Source of the DNA: Bacillota bacterium
GTDB taxonomy: Bacteria; Bacillota; Clostridia; Lachnospirales; Lachnospiraceae
Direction of reading: 5' to 3'
Assembly (NCBI GenBank): GCA_023457255.1
Contig: JAEWMB010000033.1
Span: forward strand, 197,315 to 261,314
DNA length: 64,000 nt
The notes under the pieces were generated by a model, which made no database searches, was not told the origin of the DNA, and worked only from the letters and a program-made list of their open reading frames with translations. The translations under genes were made by a program, and so were the position numbers. Within the stretch, counting starts at the first letter, position 1. Every line of letters begins with the position of its first letter. Shown piece by piece: positions 46,067 through 55,454 of the stretch.

Positions 46067-48460
46067 ATGCAATACGGACATTTTGATCAGGAAAAAAAAG
46101 AGTATGTGATCGACCGCGTCGACCTTCCAACCTCATGGACCAATTATCTGGGGGTTAAAGACACTTGTGTGGTTGTAAATCAAACCGCAGGTGGCTATAT
46201 GTTCTATAAATCACCAGAATACCATCGTGTTACAAGATTTCGCGGAAATAGTGTACCAATGGACCGCCCCGGACATTATGTATACCTTAGGGACAATGAG
46301 ACGAAGGATTACTGGAGTATCTCCTGGCAGCCGGTTGGTAAGCCATTAGAAGAAGCAAAGTATACCTGCCGTCATGGGATGTCCTACTCCGTTTACGAAT
46401 GTGACTATCAAAAGTTAAAAGCGGTGCAAACTCTGGTTGTACCTATGGATGAGGACGTAGAGCTTTGGGATGTAACAGTCACAAACGAAGATTCCAAACC
46501 AAGAAATATTAGCTTATTTACCTATTGTGAGTTTTCTTTTCATCATATCATGATAGACAATCAGAATTTCCAGATGAGTCTTTACTGCGCCGGATCTTCT
46601 TATGAAGATGGTATTATCGAGCATGATTTGTTCTATGAAGAGTTTGGATACCAGTACTTTACCTCAACCTTTCCGCCTGTTGGCTATGACTGCTTACGTG
46701 ACAAATTCCTTGGACTTTATCATACAGAGTCTAACCCAATCGGAGTAATTAAGGGTGAATTAAGCAGCAGCAGTGAATTAGGAAATAATCACTGTGGTTC
46801 ACTTCAGCATAATTTTGTAATCCAGCCAAAGGAAACAATACGAATTGTTTATATGCTAGGGGAAGGAAACCGAAACGCAGGAAAGCGTATTCGTGAAAAA
46901 TACAGTAATTTATCCGCAGTCGATCAAGTCTATCATGACTTAAAGACTTTCTGGAGCGAAAAACAAAGAAAATTACAGATTCAAACACCAAATGAAGGTA
47001 TGAATACATTAATTAATACCTGGACACTTTACCAGGCGGAAATCAATGTTATGTTCTCTCGTTTTGCTTCTTTTATTGAAGTTGGTGGAAGAACAGGTCT
47101 TGGATACCGTGATACTGCACAAGATTCTATGACAATCCCTCATTCCAATCCAAAAAAATGCAAACAGCGTATCCGTGAATTGATGCAGGGTCTTGTCTCC
47201 GAAGGTTACGGACTTCATCTATTCCAGCCGGAATGGTTTGCAAAGGATGATGGTAAAAAACCTTTTAAATCCCCAACTGTTGTTCCATCTCCCGACAAAA
47301 ACAGCATCATTCATGGTATCGAAGACGCCTGCTCGGACGATGCGTTATGGTTAGTATCTTCCGTAGTTGAATACATAAAGGAGACCGGTGAATTTGAGTT
47401 CGCAGACGAGATCATCACGTATGCGGATGGCGGAGAGGGTACTGTATATGAACACCTTACAAGAATCTTAGACTTTTCTGCAAAACAAGTTGGTGCAACC
47501 GGTATTTGTAAAGGACTTCGAGCTGATTGGAATGACTGCTTAAACCTTGGCGGCGGAGAAAGTGCTATGGTTTCCTTTTTACATTACTGGGCTCTTAACA
47601 ATTTCATCTCTCTTGCAGAATTTTTAAACCACAAGGAAGATGTGCAAAAATACACTGCCTTGGCAAACCATGTAAAAGAGGTCTGCAATAAAGAATTATG
47701 GGATCACGAATGGTTCATTCGCAGTATTACTAAAAATGGTAAAAAAATCGGTACAGCAGAGGATAAGGAAGGTAAAATCCATTTAGAATCTAATGCTTGG
47801 GCTGTATTATCCGGTGCGGCAGCGAAGGAAAAAGGTATCCAGGCTATGGATAGTGTATATGAGTATTTGTACACACCATATGGTATTTTACTCAATGCCC
47901 CTTCCTATACCGTGACGGATGATGATATAGGATTTATCACACGTGTTTATCCTGGCTTAAAAGAAAACGGAGCAATTTTTAGTCATCCAAATCCATGGGC
48001 ATGGGCTGCAGAGTGTGAACTCGGACGTGGTGACAGAGCAATGGAGTTTTATAATTCACTTTGTCCATACTATCAAAACGATAAAATTGAGATACGAGAA
48101 GCAGAGCCATATTCCTATTGTCAATTTATTATGGGCAGGGATCACACCGGCTTCGGACGTGCAAGACACCCATTTATGACTGGTACCGGTGGTTGGGCAT
48201 ATTTTAGTGCCACAAGATATATGCTCGGCATTAAGCCTCAATTCGACCACCTGGAAATTAATCCTTGCATTCCGGGTTCATGGGATAATTTCCAGATAAC
48301 CAGAGAGTGGAGAGATGCAGTCTATGAAATTACTGTCCAGAATCCGGATGGCGTTATGAAAGGTGTGAAAGAAATCTATCTCGATGGAAAACAGGTAGAA
48401 AGACTTCCTGTCCAGAAGCCAAATACCACTCACCATGTGCGTGTTGTGATGGGTGTGTGA
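46067..48460 (+). CDS. GH94 disaccharide phosphorylase, chitobiose-phosphorylase-like
   Basis: 797 residues from ATG at 46067, six bases after AAAGGAGG; the longer frame to 46037 has no site. Inverting phosphorylase: splits a beta-1,4-disaccharide with phosphate to an alpha-sugar-1-phosphate. The general acid lies in 'GLRADWNDCLNLGGGESAM' (Asp490, the equivalent of Asp490/Asp492 of characterised enzymes). Long identical-looking blocks with the Vibrio N,N'-diacetylchitobiose phosphorylase as I remember it ('YVYLRDNETKDYWSISWQPV', 'EVGGRTGLGYRDTAQD', 'RVHLESN'-type 'KIHLESNAWAVLSGA') favour that subgroup over cellobiose phosphorylase. Cytoplasmic. Followed by a phosphohexomutase and an importer. 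Confidence 0.85.
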   Translation: MQYGHFDQEKKEYVIDRVDLPTSWTNYLGVKDTCVVVNQTAGGYMFYKSPEYHRVTRFRGNSVPMDRPGHYVYLRDNETKDYWSISWQPVGKPLEEAKYTCRHGMSYSVYECDYQKLKAVQTLVVPMDEDVELWDVTVTNEDSKPRNISLFTYCEFSFHHIMIDNQNFQMSLYCAGSSYEDGIIEHDLFYEEFGYQYFTSTFPPVGYDCLRDKFLGLYHTESNPIGVIKGELSSSSELGNNHCGSLQHNFVIQPKETIRIVYMLGEGNRNAGKRIREKYSNLSAVDQVYHDLKTFWSEKQRKLQIQTPNEGMNTLINTWTLYQAEINVMFSRFASFIEVGGRTGLGYRDTAQDSMTIPHSNPKKCKQRIRELMQGLVSEGYGLHLFQPEWFAKDDGKKPFKSPTVVPSPDKNSIIHGIEDACSDDALWLVSSVVEYIKETGEFEFADEIITYADGGEGTVYEHLTRILDFSAKQVGATGICKGLRADWNDCLNLGGGESAMVSFLHYWALNNFISLAEFLNHKEDVQKYTALANHVKEVCNKELWDHEWFIRSITKNGKKIGTAEDKEGKIHLESNAWAVLSGAAAKEKGIQAMDSVYEYLYTPYGILLNAPSYTVTDDDIGFITRVYPGLKENGAIFSHPNPWAWAAECELGRGDRAMEFYNSLCPYYQNDKIEIREAEPYSYCQFIMGRDHTGFGRARHPFMTGTGGWAYFSATRYMLGIKPQFDHLEINPCIPGSWDNFQITREWRDAVYEITVQNPDGVMKGVKEIYLDGKQVERLPVQKPNTTHHVRVVMGV

Positions 48461-48556
48461 AAGAACAAAGCTTTTTTAAGTGAGGTTTAATTCACTTTGC
48501 AAATATTATGCCTGCAGCCTATCGTTTGCAGGCTATAGAAAGGCATGGTTATAATT

Positions 48557-49981
48557 ATGATTAAATTTGGTACTGGGGGCTGGCGTGCTATCATTGGGGA
48601 TGATTTTACCAAATCAAACATACAGCTGCTTGCAAAAGGCCTCTGCGATAAAATGAAAGCAGAAGGTGTCGCTGATAAAGGAATTGTTTTAGGTTATGAC
48701 CGAAGGTTCCTTGCAAAGGAAGCGATGCAATGGGCCGCGGCTGTCTTTGCAAAGGAAGGCATTCCTGCTTTCCTTGTAAATAAGTCATCACCTACACCGC
48801 TGATTATGTTCTATGTGATGAAGCATAATCTTCCATACGGCCTTATGATTACCGCTAGTCATAATCCTGCAATTTATAATGGAATTAAGGTTTTTACTGC
48901 TGGCGGCAGAGATGCGGATGAACTTCAGACACAAGACTTGGAACGGTATATCAGTAAGTTGTCATCGGAAGATGTAATTGATATGGGATATGGGGAAGCA
49001 GTGTCATCAGGGCTCATAGAAGAAATCTATCCCCTAAATGAATACCTTGATAATATCATTGCTACTGTGGATATGGATGCTATTCGAAAAAGAAGCTTAA
49101 AAATCGTAATTGATCCTATGTATGGTGTTAGTGAAACCTCATTAACAACAATTTTCCATACTGCACGATGTGAAGTTTACACCATCCACGATCGTCATGA
49201 TACACTATTTGGCGGTAAGCTGCCTTCTCCTTCTGCTGCTACTCTGCACTCCTTACAGCGTACTGTAATTGATCGCAAATGTGATATTGGGATTGCAACC
49301 GATGGAGATGCAGACCGGATTGGTGTTATTGATGATACCGGACATTTTCTTCATCCAAATGATATTCTCGTACTGCTTTATTATTATCTTGTAAAATATA
49401 AAGATTGGAAAGGTCCGGTGGTACGAAATATCGCTACTACTCATATGCTTGATAAAGTAGCAAAAAAATTTGGTCAGGAATGCTATGAAGTACCGGTTGG
49501 TTTTAAGCATATCTCTGCCAAAATGAATGCTACCAATGCAATCATCGGAGGAGAATCCTCCGGCGGTCTTACCGTCAGAGGTCATATCAAAGGAAAAGAC
49601 GGCGTATATGCCGCAGCGCTTTTGGTTGAAATGATTGCAATTACCGGTAAAAAGCTCTCAGAAATCTGCAGGGATATTGAACAAGAATTTGGTTCTATCG
49701 AAATGGAAGAAGCCAATTACCGTTTTAGTCAGGAAAAAAAGAACGAAATCTACAAGGTATTAATAGAAGAAAAAAAACTTCCTATGTTTCCAACCGAAAT
49801 TGATCATGTTTCCTATCTTGACGGAAGCAAAGTGTATTTTAGAAACGGTGGCTGGGCTGTCGCAAGGTTTTCAGGAACTGAGCCTTTACTCCGAATTTTC
49901 TGTGAGATGGGCTCCATAAAAACTGCTCGTAAAATAATTTCTCTTTATGAAGACTATTTAGGACTCACTCCGGAGCCTTAA
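48557..49981 (+). CDS. Alpha-D-phosphohexomutase (phosphogluco/phosphoacetylglucosamine mutase)
   Basis: 474 residues from ATG at 48557 (family start 'MIKFGTGGWR'); the ATG at 48545 touches the AAAGG site. Active-site serine in 'ITASHNPAIYNG' (Ser101), metal loop 'DGDADR' at 249-254, sugar loop 'GGESSGG', phosphate loop 'RFSGTEPLLRI'. Moves phosphate between C1 and C6. It directly follows the GH94 gene (96 bases), so its likely substrate is the phosphorylase product: GlcNAc-1-P if the chitobiose assignment is right, otherwise glucose-1-P. Substrate cannot be decided from these motifs alone. Confidence 0.9.
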   Translation: MIKFGTGGWRAIIGDDFTKSNIQLLAKGLCDKMKAEGVADKGIVLGYDRRFLAKEAMQWAAAVFAKEGIPAFLVNKSSPTPLIMFYVMKHNLPYGLMITASHNPAIYNGIKVFTAGGRDADELQTQDLERYISKLSSEDVIDMGYGEAVSSGLIEEIYPLNEYLDNIIATVDMDAIRKRSLKIVIDPMYGVSETSLTTIFHTARCEVYTIHDRHDTLFGGKLPSPSAATLHSLQRTVIDRKCDIGIATDGDADRIGVIDDTGHFLHPNDILVLLYYYLVKYKDWKGPVVRNIATTHMLDKVAKKFGQECYEVPVGFKHISAKMNATNAIIGGESSGGLTVRGHIKGKDGVYAAALLVEMIAITGKKLSEICRDIEQEFGSIEMEEANYRFSQEKKNEIYKVLIEEKKLPMFPTEIDHVSYLDGSKVYFRNGGWAVARFSGTEPLLRIFCEMGSIKTARKIISLYEDYLGLTPEP

Positions 49982-49994
49982 GACACCTATCTTC

Positions 49995-50027
49995 GTGCCC
50001 TATGCCTTCTCCTTAGGCAGGGCGCAC
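49995..50027 (+). terminator. GC-rich hairpin after the mutase gene
   Basis: GTGCCCTATGCCT pairs with AGGCAGGGCGCAC with a small bulge; followed by TACTTTTC rather than a clean T run. Confidence 0.5.
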
Positions 50028-50065
50028 TACTTTTCAAAATTAAAATCGAAATTGTCAAAACTTCA

Positions 50066-50134
50066 TGGTATAATTGTATTAAGTACTATGAAAATAAAAA
50101 GCAGGAATTCTATCCGTCCGGAATTTCTGCTTTT
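50066..50134 (+). promoter_or_regulatory. Promoter and terminator-like hairpin before the kinase gene
   Basis: Extended -10 TGG-TATAAT at 50066-50074 without a good -35. About 20 bases after the expected start, AAAAGCAGGAATTC (50097-50110) pairs with GAATTTCTGCTTTT (50121-50134) with T bases at the end. It may terminate the mutase transcript or attenuate the new one. A third hairpin, CGTGCG-AAAA-CGCACG (50164-50179), touches the GGAGGGGGG ribosome site. Confidence 0.5.
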
Positions 50135-50192
50135 CCTATTTTCTTAACATCTTGATTGATAGGCGTGCGAAAACGCACGGAGGGGGGTTGGG

Positions 50193-51947
50193 ATGAAAAT
50201 CCATATCAGAGCAAATAAAGAAGTATCCTTAAAATGGAGTATGATGCGTACGCTAATCTTATGCTGGGTTTTACCACTTACATTATTAACAATCATAGTC
50301 CTTAACTTTGTTTATCGAAACTTAAACCAGCAGACAGAACAAACCATTATAAATTCTACAGAGAAAGCAGTGGAAATTTGCCTTTCAAGAATGCAGGATT
50401 CCATCACTGCCTCCAAGAATGCTTCTTATCTTACAACCATTCGTGAAAAGTACAATCAATTTCTTCTTGACCACAACAAGCAGCAGCTTTATGAAACAGT
50501 AACTTTATTTTTAACCCAGCAATACCGATTCGATGATCGTTTTCTAAGCACCATGCTAATGTTTACAGATGACCCGAAAAACATTTACAGCACTTACAGC
50601 AACAAACATAGAGCTACATATTCTAATGTGCAACATTTCAAGCGGCATGTATTAACTCAAGTGATGGAGATATCAAAAGAATTAGATACCAGAGTAACGT
50701 TCATTCCTTTTGATGACCGTGTTTATATGGCAAGAAATCTTATGACACCAAATTTTGAACCATATGCTGTTATTGTAATGGAACTTAACAATGAAACGGT
50801 TTTTGAAAGCATAGAAACCATCTGGGGATATAAAGAGGGCACCATCTATAAAAATGGAAGCTTTTTATGGGGTTCCTTCAGTAATGAATACCAGTCTCGC
50901 TATAATAACATTACCGGCCGGAGTGTCTATTATAAAAATAACAAAGATGCCTACGTATACAAAACACTAAAATACAATCAAGATATCTTTACCTTTGTAG
51001 CAAAATTAGATGGTGACATTATTCTTTACGAGATGGACGCACTAAGATATATTGTTATGTTATCGATTCCGTTGCTTTTTGCTTTTGTTTTAATTGTTTT
51101 TCGATTTTTCCACCAAAAGATAACAAGGCCTATTTTCCATTTAATTTCTGCGGCTCATAAAATTTCAGATGGTAATTACGGTACACAAATTCAAAGAATA
51201 CAAGGCAGCCAGGAATTTACATTCCTAGGTGAAGCTTTTAATTCGATGTCTCTTAAGCTAAAGCATCAATTTGAGCAAATTTATCTGGAAGAGCTGGCAT
51301 TAAAGGATGCCAGAATTATGGCATTGCAATCGCAAATCAATCCACATTTTCTAAACAATACTTTAGAGATAATCAACTGGGAAGCCAGACTTATGGAAAA
51401 TTATAAAGTAAGTGGAATGATTGAAGCCTTGTCAACAATTCTGGGTGCCACGATGAATCGAAAACAGCAGCAGCATATCCCGCTTGCGGAAGAACTTTCC
51501 TACGCCGATGCATACTTTTTTATTATCTCTACAAGGCTCGGGGAGCGTTTTCAAGTTATAAAAGATATCGACGAGCGTTTACTGCAAGTTCCGGTTCCAA
51601 GACTTATTATCCAGCCAATTATTGAAAATGCGGTAGAGCATGGGATGAATGCCCAAAACCAAGGTGTCGTTACACTTCATATCTTTTCCGAAGAAGATAA
51701 ATTATATATCGAAGTCCGGAATCAAGGAGAACTAACCGCAAAGGACAAAGAGAGAATAGATGCGCTATTAAGCGGTGACTCTGATGCTGAAAATGAACGC
51801 TCGACAAGCCTTGGTATTCGTAATGTGAACCGGCGTCTAAAGATTATTTATGGAAATGATTGCGGATTGTCCATCAAAAGTGACAAAGACGGTTCTACTG
51901 TAAGTACAATTATAGTCAAATTAAACAAAACAAACACAGACAAATAA
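50193..51947 (+). CDS. YesM-type sensor histidine kinase
   Basis: 584 residues. Membrane helices at 18-42 and 283-305 flank an extracellular sensor of about 240 residues; then HAMP ('RPIFHLISAAHKISDGNY', 312-360), His_kinase box 'LQSQINPHFLNNTLEIINW' with His385, and a short ATPase domain with 'PRLIIQPIIENAVEHGM' and 'GIRNVNRRL'. Partner of the AraC-type response regulator at 55455, the transporter genes lying between. Such pairs sense an extracellular sugar or the loaded binding protein and switch on the ABC importer. The ligand is not known. Confidence 0.92.
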   Translation: MKIHIRANKEVSLKWSMMRTLILCWVLPLTLLTIIVLNFVYRNLNQQTEQTIINSTEKAVEICLSRMQDSITASKNASYLTTIREKYNQFLLDHNKQQLYETVTLFLTQQYRFDDRFLSTMLMFTDDPKNIYSTYSNKHRATYSNVQHFKRHVLTQVMEISKELDTRVTFIPFDDRVYMARNLMTPNFEPYAVIVMELNNETVFESIETIWGYKEGTIYKNGSFLWGSFSNEYQSRYNNITGRSVYYKNNKDAYVYKTLKYNQDIFTFVAKLDGDIILYEMDALRYIVMLSIPLLFAFVLIVFRFFHQKITRPIFHLISAAHKISDGNYGTQIQRIQGSQEFTFLGEAFNSMSLKLKHQFEQIYLEELALKDARIMALQSQINPHFLNNTLEIINWEARLMENYKVSGMIEALSTILGATMNRKQQQHIPLAEELSYADAYFFIISTRLGERFQVIKDIDERLLQVPVPRLIIQPIIENAVEHGMNAQNQGVVTLHIFSEEDKLYIEVRNQGELTAKDKERIDALLSGDSDAENERSTSLGIRNVNRRLKIIYGNDCGLSIKSDKDGSTVSTIIVKLNKTNTDK

Positions 51948-52038
51948 TAACAATTCGAAACATTAACCTTTCCCCATTCTTAGGGTATGATGGTATCAGA
52001 TGATAAAAACATCTAAAAATTTCACGGGAGGTTATTTT

Positions 52039-53331
52039 ATGAAAAAATTACTTGTGTTACTGTTAACTTTTACAATGGTAGCATCAATGGCTGCCTGCGG
52101 TAAGAAACAGGACTCGCCTACTGCTGCACCTAAGAAGGTTACATTAAATGTTACTACTACATATGCCGGAAACGATGGAAATGCCGGAAACTACCAAGAT
52201 GCTATTACAGCTTGGGAAAAATCCTCTGGAAACAAGATAAATGACTCCTCTTCTACCTCTGATGAAACTTTCAAGGCAAGAGTATTAGCAGACTTTGAGA
52301 CAGGGTCTGAACCAGACGTACTATTCTTCTTTAATGGTGTAGACTCTAACGCTTTCGTTCAGGCCGGTAAAGTCGTATCCATCGATGAAATTCGTCAATC
52401 CTATCCTGACTATGCCGGTAATATGAAAGATGGCATGCTCGGCGCTTCTCCGGTTGATGGAAAGAACTATTCCGTTCCTGTAAATGGTTATTGGGAAGGT
52501 ATGTTTGTAAACAAAGAAGTATGCAAGCAGGCCGGTGTAGAGATTCCGGATGCTAATACTACATGGGACCAGTTCCTTGAGACCTGCCAGAAGATCAAGG
52601 ATGCCGGATTTGCTCCGATTGCCGTATCCTTAGCCACTGTTCCTCATTACTGGTTTGAGTTTGCAATCTATAATTACACAACTCCTACCACCCACAGCAA
52701 ACTTCCAAGCAGTGTGTCAGACACACAAGGACAGGCATGGATCAATGGCCTTAGTGATATCAAGATGCTGTATGATAAAGGCTACCTTCCAGAAAATACT
52801 TTAACAGGTACCGATGATGAAACCGTTCAGCTATTTATTGATAACAAAGCTGCTTTCTTAATCGATGGTTCTTGGAAAGTTGGCGGAATTGAAAGTTTAA
52901 CAAACAATATCGATAACTTTACTGTTACTTATATTCCAGGAAAGAATGAAAGAAAAACTACCGATATCATCGGTGGATTATCCAGTGGTTACTATATCAC
53001 AAAGAAGGCTTGGGATGACCCGGACAAACGTGCTGCTGCCGTAGAATTTATTACTCACATGACAAGTGATGAGATGGTTTCTAAATTTGCTAATGTATCA
53101 GCCACTGCATTAAAGAATGGTAGTACAGTAGACGAATCCAAATTATCTTCTCTAGCGAAAGACGGCCTTAAGTTTGTAAAAGGTGCTACCGCTATGACTG
53201 GTGCAGTACAAGATCTTATCCCAACCGAATGCAGAGTTCCGGTATTCGATGGCATGCCTAACTTAGTAACCGGTAAGAACGATATTACAGCAGCAGTACA
53301 AAGCGTTTTAGATTTAATCGCTGCTCAATAA
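52039..53331 (+). CDS. Sugar ABC transporter substrate-binding lipoprotein
   Basis: 430 residues from ATG at 52039 (GGGAGG seven bases upstream; the frame open to 52000 has no site). Lipobox 'VASMAACGKK' with Cys near residue 20. Family 1 extracellular solute-binding protein: 'VTLNVTTTYAGND' N-lobe start, 'YSVPVNGYWEGMFVNKEVC' hinge region, 'AAFLIDGSWKVGGIE' and 'PGKNERKTTDIIGGLSSGYYI' (in part). Captures an oligosaccharide outside the membrane for the two permeases downstream. No ATPase is encoded here; a shared MsmK-type ATPase elsewhere is expected (family knowledge). Confidence 0.92.
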   Translation: MKKLLVLLLTFTMVASMAACGKKQDSPTAAPKKVTLNVTTTYAGNDGNAGNYQDAITAWEKSSGNKINDSSSTSDETFKARVLADFETGSEPDVLFFFNGVDSNAFVQAGKVVSIDEIRQSYPDYAGNMKDGMLGASPVDGKNYSVPVNGYWEGMFVNKEVCKQAGVEIPDANTTWDQFLETCQKIKDAGFAPIAVSLATVPHYWFEFAIYNYTTPTTHSKLPSSVSDTQGQAWINGLSDIKMLYDKGYLPENTLTGTDDETVQLFIDNKAAFLIDGSWKVGGIESLTNNIDNFTVTYIPGKNERKTTDIIGGLSSGYYITKKAWDDPDKRAAAVEFITHMTSDEMVSKFANVSATALKNGSTVDESKLSSLAKDGLKFVKGATAMTGAVQDLIPTECRVPVFDGMPNLVTGKNDITAAVQSVLDLIAAQ

Positions 53332-53415
53332 TCGTGCAAGGAATCAAAAAATAAGACTTTTCTTTGTCATAAATAAGAGGTGTCTTTCAGGCCCGCTTAT
53401 TTGAATAAAAAATTG

Positions 53416-53443
53416 AGGCCGGAGAAGTGTATTTCTCTGGCCT
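53416..53443 (+). terminator. Hairpin between binding protein and permease
   Basis: AGGCCGGAGAA pairs with TTTCTCTGGCCT, followed by TATTTTAAG. Partial terminator or mRNA-stabilising stem, which would yield more binding protein than permease. Confidence 0.65.
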
Positions 53444-53464
53444 TATTTTAAGAGAGGAGAAACT

Positions 53465-54352
53465 ATGACAGCCCATATCTATAAAAACAAAAAACCGATA
53501 ATTTTCTTCCTCGCACCTGCGTTTGCCTTTATTATCGTATTCTTATATTATCCTTTTATACAGAATATCCTCAACAGCTTTCAGGAAATTACCGGGCTTG
53601 GTTCCTCAGCAAAGGGCCCTGCAGAACCATGGTACAATAATTATGCTACCCTCATAAAAGATGAAAATATGTGGACGGCTCTTAAAAATACCTTTATCAT
53701 GCTGTTTGTTACAGTCTTTGGTCAGGTTGGTATTGCTCTTTTGCTCTCTCTCCTTACCGACCGTATCTCCCATGGTGCGAAATTTTTCCGGGTTGTTTAT
53801 TTCTTCCCAATTGTAATATCCGCAACTGCCCTTGGTTTATTGTTTAATCTTATTTTTCTATATGACAAAGGTATGCTTAACCAAATCCGCGAAATCTTTG
53901 GTGAAACTGATTTAATTGATTTTAAAAGAGACTCTCTTGCCATATTAACTATGATTATTCCGGTTATGTGGCAATACGTCGGTTTTTATTTTATTATTCT
54001 TGTAACCGGATTAAATAATATTTCATCTGAATTATATGAAGCAGCAGCAATTGATGGCGGAACACCTTATCAGCAGGTAAAATTCATCTCTCTTCCACTC
54101 CTTCGAAATGTAATTTGTACTTGTGTAGTTCTTGCCGTTACGGGTTCCCTAAAGGTATTCGACTTACCATGGACGATGTTTCAAAAAGGATTGCCAAATG
54201 GAGAAACCTGGTTAACAGGAACTTATATGTATTATCAGGTATTCAACGTAAACAACGTGGACTATAGTTCTGCAATTGCTGTTGTTATTGTTGTTTTAGG
54301 CGTTATTTTATCGAAACTTGTCAACACCATATTTAAGGAAAAAGAATTTTAA
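53465..54352 (+). CDS. Sugar ABC transporter permease, MalF/UgpA type
   Basis: 295 residues, six membrane helices. 'FFLAPAFAFIIVFLYYPFIQ' near the start and the EAA loop 'LYEAAAIDGGTPYQQVKFISLPLL' (in part) at about 200-225 that docks to the ATPase. First of the permease pair, 133 bases after the binding protein and 11 bases before its partner. Confidence 0.94.
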   Translation: MTAHIYKNKKPIIFFLAPAFAFIIVFLYYPFIQNILNSFQEITGLGSSAKGPAEPWYNNYATLIKDENMWTALKNTFIMLFVTVFGQVGIALLLSLLTDRISHGAKFFRVVYFFPIVISATALGLLFNLIFLYDKGMLNQIREIFGETDLIDFKRDSLAILTMIIPVMWQYVGFYFIILVTGLNNISSELYEAAAIDGGTPYQQVKFISLPLLRNVICTCVVLAVTGSLKVFDLPWTMFQKGLPNGETWLTGTYMYYQVFNVNNVDYSSAIAVVIVVLGVILSKLVNTIFKEKEF

Positions 54353-54363
54353 GGAGGGTTGCT

Positions 54364-55239
54364 ATGAAAATTACATCGGTCAAGAATAAACGAAATATCT
54401 CCTTTGGGCAACCTATTATCTTTCTTTTATTAAGTCTTTGGGCATTAACAACAATCTATCCAATTATTTGGGTTGTTTTAAATTCCTTTAAAGATCGAAG
54501 ATTAATTCTAAGTAATTCCTTTAAACTGCCAATTGGAGAACTCTTTACTCTGGATAACTACGAATTGGCATTCAGACGTGTAAATATACTTAATGCTTAT
54601 AAAAATAGTTTAATTATCTCAACCAGCGTTGCCGTAGCTGTAATTTTATTTGCAGGATTGGCTTCTTATGTATTAGTACGCTATGAGTTTCGCTTAAAAA
54701 AGTTATTATATAGTTTAGTAATTGCAGGTATGATGTTTCCTGTTTTCTCGACAATTATTCCGGTATTTCGTATGGAGCATTCCTGGGGTATCGTAAATAC
54801 CGACAAACTTTTCCTATCTCTGCTCTCCTGCGCTCTTCCGCAAATTGCGGGTAATTTATCCTTTGCCATTGTCGTCTTAATGGGATATATAAAAAGCCTT
54901 CCCATAGAGCTTGAAGAGGCTGCTTATATGGAAGGATGTAATACTTTTCAAATCTTTTTCCGTGTCATTGTTCCATTAACCAAACCGTCTTTCGCTACGG
55001 TTGCAATCTTCTCCTTCCTATGGAGCTATAATGATTTATTTACTCAGATGTTCTTTCTGCGTACCAAGACACAATGGGGTATTACCGTTTTATTAAATCA
55101 ATTAACCTCTCAGGAGGGCACTAACTACGGTCTTATGGCATCTGCAGTAACACTGGTAGTAATTCCTATCTTAATTCTATATATCTTCTTACAGAAATAT
55201 ATTATTAAAGGAATGACTGCCGGTGCGGTGAAAGGTTGA
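54364..55239 (+). CDS. Sugar ABC transporter permease, MalG/UgpE type
   Basis: 291 residues, six membrane helices. EAA loop 'LEEAAYMEGCNTFQIFFRVI' and the C-terminal 'YIIKGMTAGAVKG' typical of the CUT1 family second permease. AAGGAGGG precedes the start. Forms the channel with the MalF-type subunit. Confidence 0.94.
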   Translation: MKITSVKNKRNISFGQPIIFLLLSLWALTTIYPIIWVVLNSFKDRRLILSNSFKLPIGELFTLDNYELAFRRVNILNAYKNSLIISTSVAVAVILFAGLASYVLVRYEFRLKKLLYSLVIAGMMFPVFSTIIPVFRMEHSWGIVNTDKLFLSLLSCALPQIAGNLSFAIVVLMGYIKSLPIELEEAAYMEGCNTFQIFFRVIVPLTKPSFATVAIFSFLWSYNDLFTQMFFLRTKTQWGITVLLNQLTSQEGTNYGLMASAVTLVVIPILILYIFLQKYIIKGMTAGAVKG

Positions 55240-55244
55240 TTTTG

Positions 55245-55390
55245 TGTTATAATAGATATGTAGAATCCTATCTTTGATTTAGTTCTACATGCAATTGGTA
55301 TCTAGCCGGCTCTGAAGCACTCGTTACCATAGCATACGAAGTACACTGATAAATATAATAAGCTAGATATCAATTATTTATTTTATTATA
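55245..55390 (+). ncRNA. Possible structured RNA between permease and response regulator
   Basis: An extended -10 (TG-T-TATAAT, 55245-55253) lies just after the permease stop. From the expected start at about 55260 the RNA would form TGTAGAA/TTCTACA (55259-55265 with 55283-55289) and a long stem AATTGGTATCTAGC/GCTAGATATCAATT (55293-55306 with 55362-55375, one G-U type mismatch) followed by ATTTATTTTATT. It could be a small RNA, a leader of the response regulator gene, or an unusual terminator of the transporter operon. Confidence 0.35.
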
Positions 55391-55454
55391 ACTTAGCCTT
55401 GAAAACATATGCGTGAGAAATGATGAGGCGTAATTGTCATTACAGGAGGTTGCC

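Noticed and set aside
49253..49585. Minus-strand ORF of 110 codons inside the phosphohexomutase gene
   Set aside because: Antisense shadow of a well-supported gene; composition follows that gene's codon structure.
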